A stretch of DNA of 64,000 nucleotides from assembly GCA_014904845.1 (NCBI GenBank), contig MU119223.1:124001-188000 (forward strand). Reading direction: 5' to 3'. The notes under the pieces are model-generated. The model did not search any database, was not told the DNA's origin, and was given only the letters and a program-made list of their open reading frames with translations. Source of the DNA: Acephala macrosclerotiorum. Its lineage: Eukaryota > Ascomycota > Leotiomycetes > Helotiales > Mollisiaceae. Positions 23,562 to 35,024 of the stretch are shown here, in pieces (position 1 is the first letter of the stretch; each line of letters opens with the position of its first letter). The translations under genes were made by a program, and so were the position numbers.

Positions 23562-24166
23562 CTACTCAGGGAATGCATGTCTGAAAGCACACTTGAAAGG
23601 GTAAATTTGAGCCTGCATCCTTGTGTTAGCTTCGTCACCTCCTTTTAGATTCCATCAACTCACCTTCTCAAGATCCCAAACTCCCTCCCTCGCATAAATA
23701 TCCCCCTTCAAGATCTCAAGCACCTCCTCCTTCGAGCTCGCCCACGCAACAACTGTACTACCATTAATCTTCAAACCCTCTCCTTCCTTCGGCACTTCAT
23801 CCAGTAATGCACCTTTTCATCATGAGCTTAAATTCATGAAAGAGCCATCTCAATGTCCGGGAATAAGGATAGACACTCACCGCCCATCTTGAAGTGACCC
23901 TTATCCATTGCTGATTTCAGACCTTCGAAATGCTTTCTACTCACAGACTGAGTTTCAAGGTGTTAATAAGAGGAATGAAATACGTACGGTCTGATCTCCA
24001 TCCTCTTCTCCAACTTCCCTGGGACATCAGGAATAACAGCCAACCACTCAAACTTCTCAGATGCCGTCGCCATCGTTCTTGATATCTGAATCGTTGAAAT
24101 TTTTGTTCCGAGTTTGAAAGTATTATGGTGACGGAGAATCCGAGAAGATGATGTTAAGAGGGACAT
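23562..24166 (-). CDS. YCII-related domain protein
   Basis: Four exons (24166-23988, 23936-23881, 23812-23664, 23612-23562) give 144 residues. The body matches the small YCII fold (ferredoxin-like alpha/beta domain): FEWLAVIPDVPG, KHFEGLKSAMDKGHFKMGG, LKINGSTVVAWASSKEEV, then the AREGVWDLEKAQIYPFKCAF strand-helix. The family's biochemical role is mostly unknown; some bacterial members link to chlorinated-aromatic metabolism. The longer start at 24166 adds an Arg/Ser-rich leader (SSSRILRHHNTFKLG) that could target mitochondria. The downstream ATG (MATASEKF) would give a cytosolic form of about 113 residues. Confidence 0.85.
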
Positions 24167-25173
24167 TTGGTTGGATATTGAGGGGTTAAGAGGTGGGATG
24201 AGAGTTTAGAGCTTATGTGGGACCGTCGTGAGTGGCAGGGAGAGGCGTGATGGGGGCACGCCCTTCGCTTGACTGGGTTGTTGACGATTTACTGTTTTCG
24301 GATAGTGGGTGTCTTTTCAATGCATGCACGCCACAATATCCAGCCGCGTCTTTGAGGTTTGGGAACTCAGAGCGATAAAGTTTTACGAACATTGACAACA
24401 TGTTGATCGAGACGTCTCTAAAGAGAACAATTGAACCAGCGGAAGATGCGAGTACAATTTCATCTTGAAAACAGCAAGAACTCGAACCCAATCAACCCAA
24501 ATCAATACAGACTATAGCTAAAAAAACGTCACAACCACATCACAAATCCATCAGAACCAGCGAAGAACCAGGCAAGGCCTATCCCACACCAGCAGCCAAA
24601 TTACGCAAAGCTAGACCAACTTTGTTCGTTAATAGGATGCCAGACGCCTGGCCTTGTCAATATGCTCACCTAGTCATGCAGAGGGCATCTATCAACGGAA
24701 AGTTTGCCTGGGAACGAATACTTGATGTATATGCTGGACACGGAGATGCCAGTCAAGGAGTAAAGAGCGAATGCCTCGCATTAGCTCCCAGAGACGGCCC
24801 AGACGCTTGTTATAAAGAGGAACGTGAATACCCCACAGATTGTGATAGCAATGGCATTCTTAGGTAGTCTTTCACAGACCATGAGGGATTTGGATTAGAA
24901 TGCTTCATTAAGAAAACAGGTATCATTCCTCCGCGAAGGGAGCCTTCGAATGATTGGGGAAGCTTGACGGACTTTGGGTTACGGCGTCATGCTAGGACAG
25001 ACTCGTGAGGCGGTGGTTACGAGAAGATCAATGCCTAGGTTGCTCTTTCCAGTCCCTGATTCGCCAGGAGAAATTGAGCAAGTCAACAAGATGAGCTTGC
25101 TTAAAATCCAACTCTGTCCATAACCATCATATAAGACATACTGAAGCTCTTCAATCAATCAATTGTCATCTAC
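24167..25173. other. Gene-poor stretch
   Basis: 1 kb upstream of the YCII gene. Open frames of 81-92 codons at 24213-24491 (minus) and 24622-24867 (plus) have no signal peptide, domain or family-like motif and are treated as chance. Confidence 0.4.
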
Positions 25174-25419
25174 ATGACTAAGCGGCCCTGTGCCTGTGAA
25201 GCTGTGACGGAGAACAAAGCTGAGTCTTATGAGGCAAAAATCGTCGATAGCGCTTTGTCCTGGTGCATTCCGTGGGAAGAGTATGAGTATGACGGGATTG
25301 AGGTGGAAGTGAAGAAGGTTGAGATAGCTGAGAAAATATTTGAGCCAAAGAGATTGGAGGAAGGCTTTGGAATCTGTGGAGCCAGCGAGGCTTGCAGAGA
25401 GGAATCGAAGGTTCCGTGA
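25174..25419 (+). CDS. Small hypothetical ORF, possibly truncated copy of the ORF at 25997
   Basis: 81 codons. Its middle (LSWCIPWEEYEYDGIEVEVKKVE) lines up with LSWIIPIGGLEQNGIHVVVREEY of the ORF at 25997-26341, including LSW-IP, the G-I step and the following hydrophobic-charged alternation. The N-terminal third of the longer copy is missing here, so this may be a decayed paralogue. No function is known. Confidence 0.4.
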   Translation: MTKRPCACEAVTENKAESYEAKIVDSALSWCIPWEEYEYDGIEVEVKKVEIAEKIFEPKRLEEGFGICGASEACREESKVP

Positions 25420-25875
25420 CTGGTTGTGGAAATCAGAATGAGAGAACCCTGAGTAGGTGGGGATTATAAGTCTGAGATGGAAGAAGACTGGTCTGAGAAA
25501 GTGGATCGTTAATGTTCTTTAGACTTCGAAAGATGAGATGAATCCTTCGTCGGGATGTGGCTTTTTAGCAAAAGCAGAAGATAGTGGCTGTCTGTCCATA
25601 AATCCACCGACGACAACTTAAAATCCATCGAACATTCTAGCACTCATAGCGTTGAAAATTATTTGAAAAATCGAAATATAAAACCACTATGGCACTGGTT
25701 TTCCATCTTGGTCACAAACATATTCGTAATCCTTACTTCTGCTGCCTTGTTCACACATAGATTGATTTTGGAGCTTCGCGCATGTGAATACAGCAACATG
25801 AATTGAGACTAGTCTCAAGAAGAAGCAGACAGAAAGCCACAGGTCCACTGGACCCCCTGAAGACCAACCAAGACC

Positions 25876-25907
25876 CAGCCCACCAGCCCACCAGCCCACC
25901 AGCTCAC
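25876..25907. repeat. 8-base tandem repeat CAGCCCAC x4
   Basis: Four head-to-tail units, the last with one substitution (CAGCTCAC). It lies about 90 bases upstream of the small ORF at 25997. Confidence 0.85.
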
Positions 25908-25996
25908 CAGCGCATCCTTCACAACCGCCCAGTAAGCGCATCACCACCGACTATCACTCTGCCTTAACCCAAACCAAAAGAGCCTCCCACGTCTAC

Positions 25997-26341
25997 ATGG
26001 TGGTACCCACTATCGGAGCAGTTGACGAAGACGAAAGCTACGAGGAGTTCCACGTTCTCTACGCCAGCCTAGAGGATGCTAATAGCAGAGTATATGATCT
26101 AAGACTAGACTATGAGGCTGAGTACCCAACCCTTACTGAATACAGCGCCGACGTATCTGGCGGAGTTCTTTCTTGGATCATTCCAATAGGGGGTCTTGAG
26201 CAGAACGGTATACATGTAGTGGTGAGGGAGGAATACATATGGCCGAAGGTGTTAGAAAAGAAGCGGAATTGGATGAGAGCTTTGGAGCCGACGGATTTGG
26301 ATTTGGATGAGTACTCGTGGTCTTCATCGTCGGGCTTTTGA
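25997..26341 (+). CDS. Small acidic hypothetical protein
   Basis: 114 codons. The frame reads EEFHVLYASLEDANSRVYDL, then GGVLSWIIPIGGLEQNGIHVVVREEYIWPKVLEKKRN and an acidic DLDLDEYSW tail. The pattern 'short strand - LEDAN helix - acidic helix - LSW strand - hydrophobic strand' recurs in many small fungal proteins of unknown function, as I recall them. The frame is open for about 30 codons upstream of this ATG without another Met. It shares a segment with 25174-25419. Confidence 0.55.
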   Translation: MVVPTIGAVDEDESYEEFHVLYASLEDANSRVYDLRLDYEAEYPTLTEYSADVSGGVLSWIIPIGGLEQNGIHVVVREEYIWPKVLEKKRNWMRALEPTDLDLDEYSWSSSSGF

Positions 26342-27214
26342 GAGACTGAAGACACTGTAATTGAATGCAGCAATTTTGAAAGGACTTGGATTTTTTTGGG
26401 CGCTCTTAAAGTTGGTGCAAACATCGGTCTGTTGGGTGGGCTAGTACACTGACATACCGTGGGACATTGAGATCAAGCAGATGATCAGAAATAGCTTGAG
26501 ACTTTGAGATAAGCAAAATGGATAGAGAATCTGGGGACATCTAGGCAAGTTGCGTCACTAAGATGACTTTGAACATTCAAATGTTCAACAGATGAGCAAA
26601 AGATGGAATGTCGTCTGCGAGTAAAACAACAAGGTAGGATGAAACATTGACTGGAATTTGAATGTTGGATGCCGGAAAATATCAGAGCCATACCGTCAAC
26701 TCTCTCTCCAGACATAAACAGCAATAGTGACGGGCATTGATATGACCGCAAATTAATATTCCAATGCCATCTTCACCCTTCCAACCCGACCAATTTTCGA
26801 TGCCACCAACCACCCGAACTCCGCTTCTCTAAAGGCAGTTGCTGACTAGCATATTTATAAACCCGGTAAAATAGATCAGTCCTTGCATACAAGAGCTCTT
26901 CATTGTGGATGAGTACGGCCGGCTCTGCTTCCAATAACTTGTCTCTCGCTGGGTAACAATATCAAGCTTAGCTATCGTTTGGAGACCCCTGCTGAATAGA
27001 CCAAGTCGGTATGATCGGTGGCGATGAACCTTCAATGCCTTAAAATATCGCAGGGCCTGGAGTCATTCATAAAATCCTAGCTGTTCAATGTACAAGAGCA
27101 GAGAGTTTGGAAGGAGACTAGAGCTTGTTTGCAGGCAAGCAAGTCCCCAGCCTGCATTAGTAGCTGAGCTATCGAAAAGGCTACTGTCTCGCCTTTATCA
27201 AAGAGCTTTGGGCT
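26342..27214. other. Intergenic, nothing recognised
   Basis: 873 bases; short frames only. It holds the 3' flanks of the small ORF and of the hypothetical gene at 27215-28006. Confidence 0.45.
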
Positions 27215-28006
27215 TTACGAGATGTCAGGGGTCGTGAACCTCGACATCGAGCTGGCGTAGGAAGTCGAGTTCGCAGAGCTATCGGAACCCATCGAACCCC
27301 GCGTTCTGAAGGGTTTGTAGACCTGCGGTTGCGTAGGTCCATGCATAACAACCGGCCTGCCTTGTATGGGGTGCTTCGGTTCGAGGAAACCGGAGCCATT
27401 CCGTGAGGTCGAGACTGGACTGATCGCGCCTTCCGGCAGGAATGATCGGAAGACAATGCTAGGGAAGTCGCAGAACAAGCCATTCGAGTTTGGGAAGGAC
27501 TCGGGATCATCGCCTCGGTCTGAGATAGGGACTACGAAAATTTGCGTGTATGGTTGTCTGGAAGGTGTTGGCGTAGTTTGTTCCCGATACTGTTCTTGAT
27601 AGAGATCGGTGTCTGGATGTGGTATCATGTCCCGATTGATATTGTGCTGCGGCCGAGGGCTTCGAAGGCGAGGATCGATCATGATTGTCTCCGGTGAACG
27701 ATGAACAGAGATGGAAGTATCCTCAAGGTGAAGATGCTCTTCGTTGTACTGCCACAGGCTAGGATCTTCTTGCTCGAAGTGATACTGTGCGTCAAGACTT
27801 CGGTCTTCGAACGAGGTGGTAGTCTGCGTACTTAGGTGTTGGTCGTTGATGTGGCTAAGAGGTTCGGGCCAAGAGCTCATATCAGGTATGTACTGACGTG
27901 GACCATACACCTGCTGAGGCTCCGTATATCGAGGATTGTTCGTAGTTGATTCGATGTGGTAAAGGTTTTGCTCTTCGGGTACAATGGATTGCATAGGCCT
28001 GGCCAT
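27215..28006 (-). CDS. Hypothetical protein, single exon
   Basis: 263 codons from the ATG at 28006 (MARPMQSIVPEEQ). A more upstream in-frame ATG at 28213 would add a hydrophobic, Cys-containing leader not typical of a protein start, so the shorter start is preferred. The protein is rich in Gln, His, Pro, Ser and Arg, probably disordered, with VYGPRQYIPDMSSWPEP and SPETIMIDPRLRSPRP as the most protein-like stretches. A compact hydrophobic patch (GLFCDFPSIVFRSFLP) lies at about residue 185. No family is recognised. Confidence 0.5.
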   Translation of the reverse strand: MARPMQSIVPEEQNLYHIESTTNNPRYTEPQQVYGPRQYIPDMSSWPEPLSHINDQHLSTQTTTSFEDRSLDAQYHFEQEDPSLWQYNEEHLHLEDTSISVHRSPETIMIDPRLRSPRPQHNINRDMIPHPDTDLYQEQYREQTTPTPSRQPYTQIFVVPISDRGDDPESFPNSNGLFCDFPSIVFRSFLPEGAISPVSTSRNGSGFLEPKHPIQGRPVVMHGPTQPQVYKPFRTRGSMGSDSSANSTSYASSMSRFTTPDIS

Positions 28007-29806
28007 TTTGGAAGGTATTTCTGGTTGTAGAAGAAATAATGTACCGCATCTGTTGATGATAGAGAAATCGATGGAAGTTTGAAGAACGGAGAATATGGTA
28101 TGAACTATTTCAGGACCACAAATTATACAGTAGACCAACTGAATGGCTTGGTGGCGGAGCTTGAAATGATGCCTAAGCTGGAGTGCACCCGGCGCTTCTC
28201 GTGTGAGAGCCAATCAAGAGAAGGCTGTCGATTATTATGAGCCAATCATAAGGCGAGGTGAAAACCAAGCTCCGCAGCTTGGTAGATATCAATCTCGCTT
28301 TCGCATCTGTTCACGAACGGTATTCTCCACCCAATGAGCAATGTGGAGAGGGTCTTCCATCAGGAATAACGGGTGTGCGACAAGAACAGATTTTAGTTGC
28401 ACGCCAAAAGAGCTGGCGCGAAGATATCCTGGTGGTTGTGGTATCGTGACAGCAACGCAAATATTGCAAGTGGAAGAGGCAGGGCTGAAGGCTGAAATAC
28501 TCGAGCATGCTATTGAACGTCATTGCTCGAGTGGGTAAGGTAGAGCGTCGGCATCGCTTGTTGTGGTGAGAAATAATCGACGGCACCGGGTTTTGGACCA
28601 TAATTCCTTGATATTGCAACATGCTATCGAAAATTCCACAAGTACTCTGGAGAAGATGGATTAGGCAAAGGAACAGGTCAAAAATGGGCCTAAAACATGT
28701 GAGTATTGATAGATTATTCTCACTTACATCACCGGACGAAACCACTTATGTGCTCTGTCCAAACGAAAACAATCCTCCATTCTAGCTGCGGTGCATCTTG
28801 GTAAACAAAAGATTCAGCTCCCTGTTCACCATGACTCCCCAAGAACCTCTACCAACTTCATGAAGCCTGATTCTCACATGGTGAGGAAGAGGGTGTAATC
28901 TTCATGGGGACAATATTGCTTGACTAGAGCTTCATTGAACTGTGCTTAAAGCAGAGGAAAGTTGTCTTTGTTTTTTGCCCAACAAATACCCATGCCAAAA
29001 AGGAAATGCAAGTCTAACAGAAACCTTTGTAGCCAACCATCAGGGTCGCGAATGTGAATTCGCAGCATACACGTGCAGGCAGATTGCCAAGGACTACTCG
29101 TGTTGTACGCAATACTTTGCAGCTTCGGATAAGAGGCTTCCACAATGTTCGGCTCAGCAGAACTTGGTGAGCCAGGCAAGGAAATGATAAATGAAAGAGC
29201 AGATGCAGATTGCAGAATTTGCAGTGGCAAATTTGAAGCTTAGACAGAAAATGCAACTATGCCTCGAACAAACCCAGGCATGCCCCCCTTTCTGTCTTGC
29301 TCTTGTATTTTTCAAGTAACGTAGCTAGTAGGTAGTAGTTTTAGAAAGAGAATCATCTCGTTCTGGCAATGCAAAGGTATTGACGGCATGCTTACGCAGG
29401 GGATGTGATACAAAAAAATCAATCCCGGGGGCTTATCGATATTAATCAGCCGTGAGGTGTGCTACAGAAGAGCTTGGCATATACGAAGAGTCGTAGGTAG
29501 AAATATCGATACGCGTTTTCGAAGGTTCGAAAGAACGGTTGTTTTCTAGCAAAAACTGCACAAAATGTTTTGCGCTTTGTTGTTCCAAATTGACAGGCTC
29601 GTGAGGTTTACTTAGACCCCTGCCCTCGTCAAAGCTAGTCTCGGCCAGCAATTTGCACTAAAGTTCACCAGCACTTTCAAGATCCCTCGAGTCAATAACA
29701 AACAATACTACAATAATAATTCACAATCATCTCACAACACAATCTCCAACACTGGAGATACTATTGCGTTCTTCTTGCCTCGCATCACAAAGTGGTCTTC
29801 TGCAAG
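28007..29806. other. Gene-poor 1.8 kb upstream of Sts1
   Basis: Apart from the weak ORF at 29442-29651, no gene is supported. A minus frame of 144 codons (28745-28311) is Cys/Leu/Ser-rich and looks like chance. Confidence 0.4.
29442..29651 (-). CDS. Possible small protein
   Basis: 69 codons, charged and balanced in composition (EPVNLEQQSAKHFVQFLLENN is helix-like). It is divergent from Sts1 with starts 155 bases apart. No homologue is recognised and it may be chance. Confidence 0.25.
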   Translation of the reverse strand: MLAETSFDEGRGLSKPHEPVNLEQQSAKHFVQFLLENNRSFEPSKTRIDISTYDSSYMPSSSVAHLTAD

Positions 29807-30779
29807 ATGAGCGTTCTCCTGCCGACTCATCCATCGTCGTTCTCTGAGTTCGCCCTCCACCACGCCCATCACAATCCAGGTATGGCTCTCGATCTTAAGA
29901 AGCAAATGTCATTTGCGACTGCTAACGAGTGTTCTCACGACAGTCTCTCCTCATACTCCAAGAATGGCCACCCGAAAACGAAAGGCAGACGACGACGACG
30001 AGAGCATGAGCATTTCGCCGCAAACGTCCCCCGCTTTTGCTCCTCGTACTATTTCACGTCCTGCGAAGAAAGTCAGAGCCAACGAAGTCTCCGGTCGTCC
30101 TCTTACCCTTCCACGCCTCCTCGAAACCCTAGATGCAGACTCTCTACGATCTGTGTTGCAAACGATATGCGAACGACATCCACAAATCGGTTCTGAGGTG
30201 GTTGCGTCAGCACCCAAGCCTTCCGTCACTGCCGTTGTTGACGTCCTGTCTCAATACCAAGAAAAGCTCAGAGATGCATTTCCATTTGGAGGAAATGCTG
30301 GCTCCGACTACGCCTACAACCGAGTGAAGCAACAGTTGACCAATCTCATCGACGCTTTGACCGACTTTACACCTCACTACCTCCCTCCGAACGAAAGCTC
30401 TACCACTGTATCCCTCAACTACCTCGACCATGCCACCAAAGTCATTCATGATCTACCCGAATGGGATAGCCAGTCTCACAAACACCACAAAGACAGCGCT
30501 TACGATGAGATATCGAGGGCATGGGCACTGGTCATCAGCGAGGCGTCTAAGCGCGGGGGCGGATTTCAACTTCATTCTGGGGGATGGGACCAGAGACTTC
30601 AAAAGCATAACGAGCAGAGTGTCGGTCGGATGCAAGTTGCAGTAAATGCTCTTGGTTCTAACCTGGGTTGGATGGGAAGTATGGGTTCTGGGGACCCTAA
30701 TTCCATTCGGAATCAGCTCTTCAGTGGAGCATATGGTACTGGTGGTAGTAATTTACCTGTCCATGTTGGACACTGGTGA
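29807..30779 (+). CDS. STS1: Tethering factor for nuclear proteasome Sts1/Cut8
   Basis: Exons 29807-29879 and 29944-30779 (64-base intron, GCTAAC branch, GACAG acceptor) give 302 residues. Sts1/Cut8 holds the 26S proteasome at the nuclear envelope and aids its nuclear import. The Lys/Arg-rich N-terminus (MATRKRKADDDDE) is the nuclear-import region; PAKKVRANEVSGRPLTLPRLLETLD begins the folded Cut8 domain. ICERHP, YNRVKQQLTNLIDALTDFTPHYLPP, LPEWDS and KRGGGFQLHSGGWDQ are family signatures, and the protein ends NLPVHVGHW. The intron is needed to connect the first 24 residues to SPHTPRMATRKRK. Retained, it reads open for 21 codons and then shifts frame. Confidence 0.93.
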
Positions 30780-31659
30780 AGTGCCAACTACTGTTTCCAG
30801 GACGGTGATACCCAATCGATTTGGCGAATTATACATACATTGGAGCGCAGAGTGTCATAAGGGGTTCCGAGCGATAGAAGGCACTAGTTCACACCTCGGC
30901 GTTGTGTTTATTACAGTACTTGGCCTCGAAAGTACTACGAAGCTCATGACGATTCCCCTTTTCCCGATTCTGGGTTCCTTATTTGGGCATGCTTTGGGAG
31001 TTATGGCTTGGGGACAGATTTGATTTTTCTGCATCTGGGAGGCCTGCAAAGGCGGCAACAATGTTGGCGTACACTCGTTATCATAGAGCGTCGGTCCTGT
31101 AGCTTAGACTAGGGCCTGGGAATGGAGCATGAGATCTTTAAATTATAGGTAGTATACAGGGGTGAAATGGCGAATTTCCAACATCCACAGCAACCACAAC
31201 TCCTATTGATATGTTCTATCACTATCAATAAACCGGCTCAACTGTTGCTGCAGTTATTTCGAAAGCAAACAGCTCATAAGACTAATCATGCTCTATCCTT
31301 TAATTTCTTTTGTCATATTACTTGGTGTTGGGAGAAGGTTGCATTGAACTTGAAGCTGTGTCAATAACCTCTGTGGGAAATTTAATGAACACATCTACAG
31401 ATGGCGGCTTCCTGAGCATCCGTACTATTTATCTGATAGTTCATACATTTAGCATGAAATTGTCGGATAAAAGAAAGAAAATTGAGATGAATACAAGTAA
31501 ATCACGTGCTGTTGCGATTCTACCGCGATATGATTTCATCTGTTGATTCACGAACGCGTAAAAGGCAACACCACACGCGACGAACCACCCTTTCATCAAC
31601 AACGACATTCAATGTGAAGCGCCTAGGCTTCTTCTCTTGCTCTTCTGCCATATGCGAAA
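30780..31659. promoter_or_regulatory. Sts1 3' flank and Rad52 promoter
   Basis: 880 bases. Short frames only; no element is claimed. Confidence 0.4.
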
Positions 31660-33441
31660 ATGCCAGCGTATGTTAATGTCATGTTCTGCCAAAATGCATG
31701 TGCTGACCATCTGCAGACCAGGCGAGCAGCATCTCAACTCTGGAGGAAAGCCAATAACAAATCCCTTCGAGGAAGTCAAGCCACATATCTCCGAATATAC
31801 CGCCCAAGAAATCGCAACATTACAAAGTCGTCTCGAGAAGCAGTTAGGTCCAGAGTACATATCATCAAGAGCAGGTCCTTCGGGACAGAAGGTACACTAT
31901 CTTGCAGCGGAGAAATGCATCCAACTTGCGAATGAAGTCTTTGGATTCAATGGCTGGTCGAGTCAAATCAAGGAGGTCCAGGTAGATTTCGTGGAAGAGA
32001 ATCCTACGACTCTTAGGGTCAACCTCGGCCTATCAGTAATTGTACGAGTAACACTTCGAGACGGCACTTATCATGAAGATATCGGGTACGGGCATATGGA
32101 GAACGCCAAGGGCAAGGCAGCAGCATTCGAGAAAGCGAAGAAGGAGGGCACTACCGATGGATTGAAGCGAGCTTTGAGGAACTTCGGCAATGTTTTGGGA
32201 AACTGTATCTACGACAAGGAGTACTTGAAGCAAGTCAACAAGATTAAAGCTGCCCCTACCAAGTTCGACGTGGATAGGCTCCATCGACATCCGGATTTTG
32301 TCCCTGTCAAAAGAGAACAAGAGCCAAAGCAAGTTGAAGACAAGTCACAGAACGGAGTTGCTGGTGCTAGTAATCGTGAGTTCTGCGCGAAGTATATTCA
32401 AAAGATGCAGAACTAACTTCTCTCAGTATCCGATGATACACTTGTGGAAGATGAATTTGGAGGTGAATTTCACTTTATTCCCATAATGCCAGCCTGCTGA
32501 CAACCGCAGAATTTGACGACGCCGACTTCAACCTAGCAGATCCGGATGCTCATCCAGACGAAGTTGTTCTGACTGAGCCACCAATGGCATCACACCATTT
32601 CAACAATGCTCGAAACGGAAACACAACAAATAGACCAAGTCCAAACCAGAGCAGACCTCAAGCCAACCAGCAGCAACCAATGGCAGCTCCTGGGCGGCCA
32701 CCTAACCTAGCAAACAACACAAATCTACTACCTCAACCTCAACCTCAAACCCCAGGCAGTGGATTTTCAAGATCTACAAGTTGGGCTGGTCCAGGAAGTC
32801 GTCCGATTCAAGAACCAGCTCTACAGCCACGACCACAGAACCCAACAGTAATTGCCCCAACCGGAAGAAGGGTCCTCAATCAACCAAGCCGTTCAGGACC
32901 GCCATCGGCACCAGTATCTCCTGCAAAGCAACAGCAGTCATCGGCCGGCAGTGACATAGGAACATCCATGCCACCACAAGGAGCAGGCTTCTTCTCTGCT
33001 CGAGGAGTAGCTGCGTTGCCAGAAGTCAAGGAAGGTCAACAACCAACCGATGGTCCACCACCACAACTCCCAGCTCATCTTCCGTCATTCAATCCTCATG
33101 CCGAATCACCGTCTATCAGAAAGACTCCAGGAGTAGACCATAAATCGTCGAAGCCACTGACAAGAGATTTGAAGCATGTTTCGGGAGGTGCGCAGGCCGC
33201 AGCAGCAAGTGGTCCTGTTGCACGGCCCAACGTCATCAACCCACAACTTGATGCTACAAGAAGGATTGGTGCTCCTGGAAGTCCAAGCCCCATGGCGAAT
33301 AGAGGCCAGTATAAGCCGCCGACGCTGAAGAGACCAGGTGGGGATGTAAATGGACTGAGACAACCTTTGGTGGATTTGCCTGCTAACGGGGCTATGGGTA
33401 ATGATGCTGGGGATTTAAAGAGACAGCGTCTGAATAGTTGA
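31660..33441 (+). CDS. RAD52: DNA repair and recombination protein Rad52
   Basis: Exons 31660-31667, 31717-32375, 32427-32462 and 32510-33441 give 544 residues. Rad52 anneals single-stranded DNA and loads Rad51 on RPA-coated DNA. The first exon is eight bases and encodes MP plus two bases. The conserved N-terminal ring domain is complete: EEVKPHISEYTAQEIATLQ, LEKQLGPEYISSR, EKCIQLANEVFGFNGWSS, GTTDGLKRALRNFGNVLGNCIYD. The acidic segment SDDTLVEDEFGEFDDADFN spans exons 3-4. The long C-terminal half is Pro/Gln/Asn/Ser-rich and disordered; in this family it binds RPA and Rad51. It ends in a basic patch, GDLKRQRLNS. Confidence 0.96.
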
Positions 33442-33854
33442 GTTTGTTGGGATTTCTAAGCATTAGGGAATACATTGGTATGAACGGCGTTTCGGCTAGA
33501 CTGGCTATTGCTAAATCTCTGGTGCATGGCGTGCTTAGAGTTGGAGGTTTTTGGAGGATTACCTATACTTTGTACAACTTTGGACTTGCTAGAGCAGCAT
33601 TGCAAAGACAAAATGGGACACTCACTTGTTAGGAACAGAATGAAGACAGTCAGACTTTGCTTCTGAAACATGTTCTTTTTTGGTATCTGCAGACGAAGTT
33701 GGGTCTCGCTCTACCTATACCTGACCATGCGTAAGGCCAAAATCAAAAGCACCACTCCACAACACCGCCCATGCAACCAGACCGCCGACCTTGCCCATGC
33801 CCTAACAGTTTAAAAAGAAATAGCTCATCCACCACCAAGTGCCATAGTAGGGCT
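33442..33854. other. Convergent 3' flanks of Rad52 and UBX genes
   Basis: 413 bases between the two stops. Nothing beyond UTR is seen. Confidence 0.45.
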
Positions 33855-35024
33855 CTACTTGACGATGAGAACTGCGCTGGGAGCCAATCCCGCTTCCTTC
33901 AAAGTCTTCCCAAAGTCAACACTCCCACTAAATGTCTTTCTCGGAAAGGTCATCGTGAAGCTCGTAACCGGCCCACCATTATCCCCCTCCAACGCAACGC
34001 CAACCTCAAACAATGTGGTCTCAACCGGGAAAGTCTTCGTGACCGTACCACCATTTGTCTGCAATCTCAACCTCGCCTCTGTAACCTCCTTCTTTGGACC
34101 ACTCGAGCCGGCAACTGGGGCGGCAACTACATCTGGAGCTGGGATGGAGGAACGCCCTTCTCGGTTGGCCTTATCGGTTTCGGCTTTGAGGCGACGGGCT
34201 TCTTTGTCTGCGGCTATCTTCTCTTGGATTCGCTTCTTCGCTGCGGCATCGTCGAGTTTTTCTTGTCGCTTCTTCGCGGCGGCTTTGATTTGCTCTTGTT
34301 GGGCGAGCTTTTCTTTGGCGTCTTGGACTTCTTTCGTGGATTTCATGCGGATTTTCTGGGGGTGGAGAGGTTAGCTGGATGTTTCACACAAGCTAGAGTA
34401 GGCAGGTATGTGGCGGGATATGAGAAAGTGTGGAGAGGAAGGGACATGCCTCATTCTTCTTCTGCTCCTCCTTATCAAGAAGAGCCTGCTTCGCCTTTTT
34501 CTCCTGCATCTTCTCCCTCAACTCCTGTAGCTTCTGCTTCTTCTCCTCCTCAGTTAAAGGCGCAATCTCTTCCGTACTCTGACTGAAGTTTTGATGTGAA
34601 CTGCATGAATTATTAGCTACCTCCTAGGAATACCCCTCCATACCCCACGACCACGAAAAAAGAAAAGAAAAGGAGACCTACGTCTTCTCAGCATGGAATT
34701 CTGCCTGCGCCGTGCTTCTAAACTTCTTACCGCAGTCGTCGCATACTAGCGAGTTTGCGACTTCGCCTTCCTTGAGGGCCGCGGGCTCGATGCTGGGATC
34801 TGTCTCGTCGGAGGTCGAGGTGGGTGCGGGGGTTCGAAGCTCTTCGATGGTCTTTTCTTGGTTGGCATCGAGCCAGTCGATGGCTGATTGGACTGGGGAT
34901 GTATGTTAGCTATGTATATATCTAAATAGTAGAATAGCTTACGTCCACCAGTCTTCTTGACTGCGATCTCAGCTCTTTCTTTCTCGAAGCCGAACTCGAG
35001 GAGTTGCTCTAAGTCAGAAGGCAT
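33855..35024 (-). CDS. UBA - zinc finger - UBX protein (p97/Cdc48 cofactor type)
   Basis: Four exons (35024-34943, 34892-34682, 34600-34450, 34355-33855) give 314 residues. Domain order is UBA at residues 1-37 (LEQLLEFGFEKERAEIAVKKTGG, then AIDWLD), a C2H2 finger (VCDDCGKKF, then FHAEKTSH), a long charged coiled coil, then a UBX domain (RLRLQTNGG to APSAVLIVK). This resembles UBXN1/SAKS1-type adaptors: UBA binds ubiquitin and UBX binds Cdc48/p97, linking ubiquitinated substrates to the segregase. The third intron starts with GC, not GT (AATGAG|GCATGT); no GT donor there keeps the frame. It is divergent from the VAP gene, 492 bases away. Confidence 0.9.
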
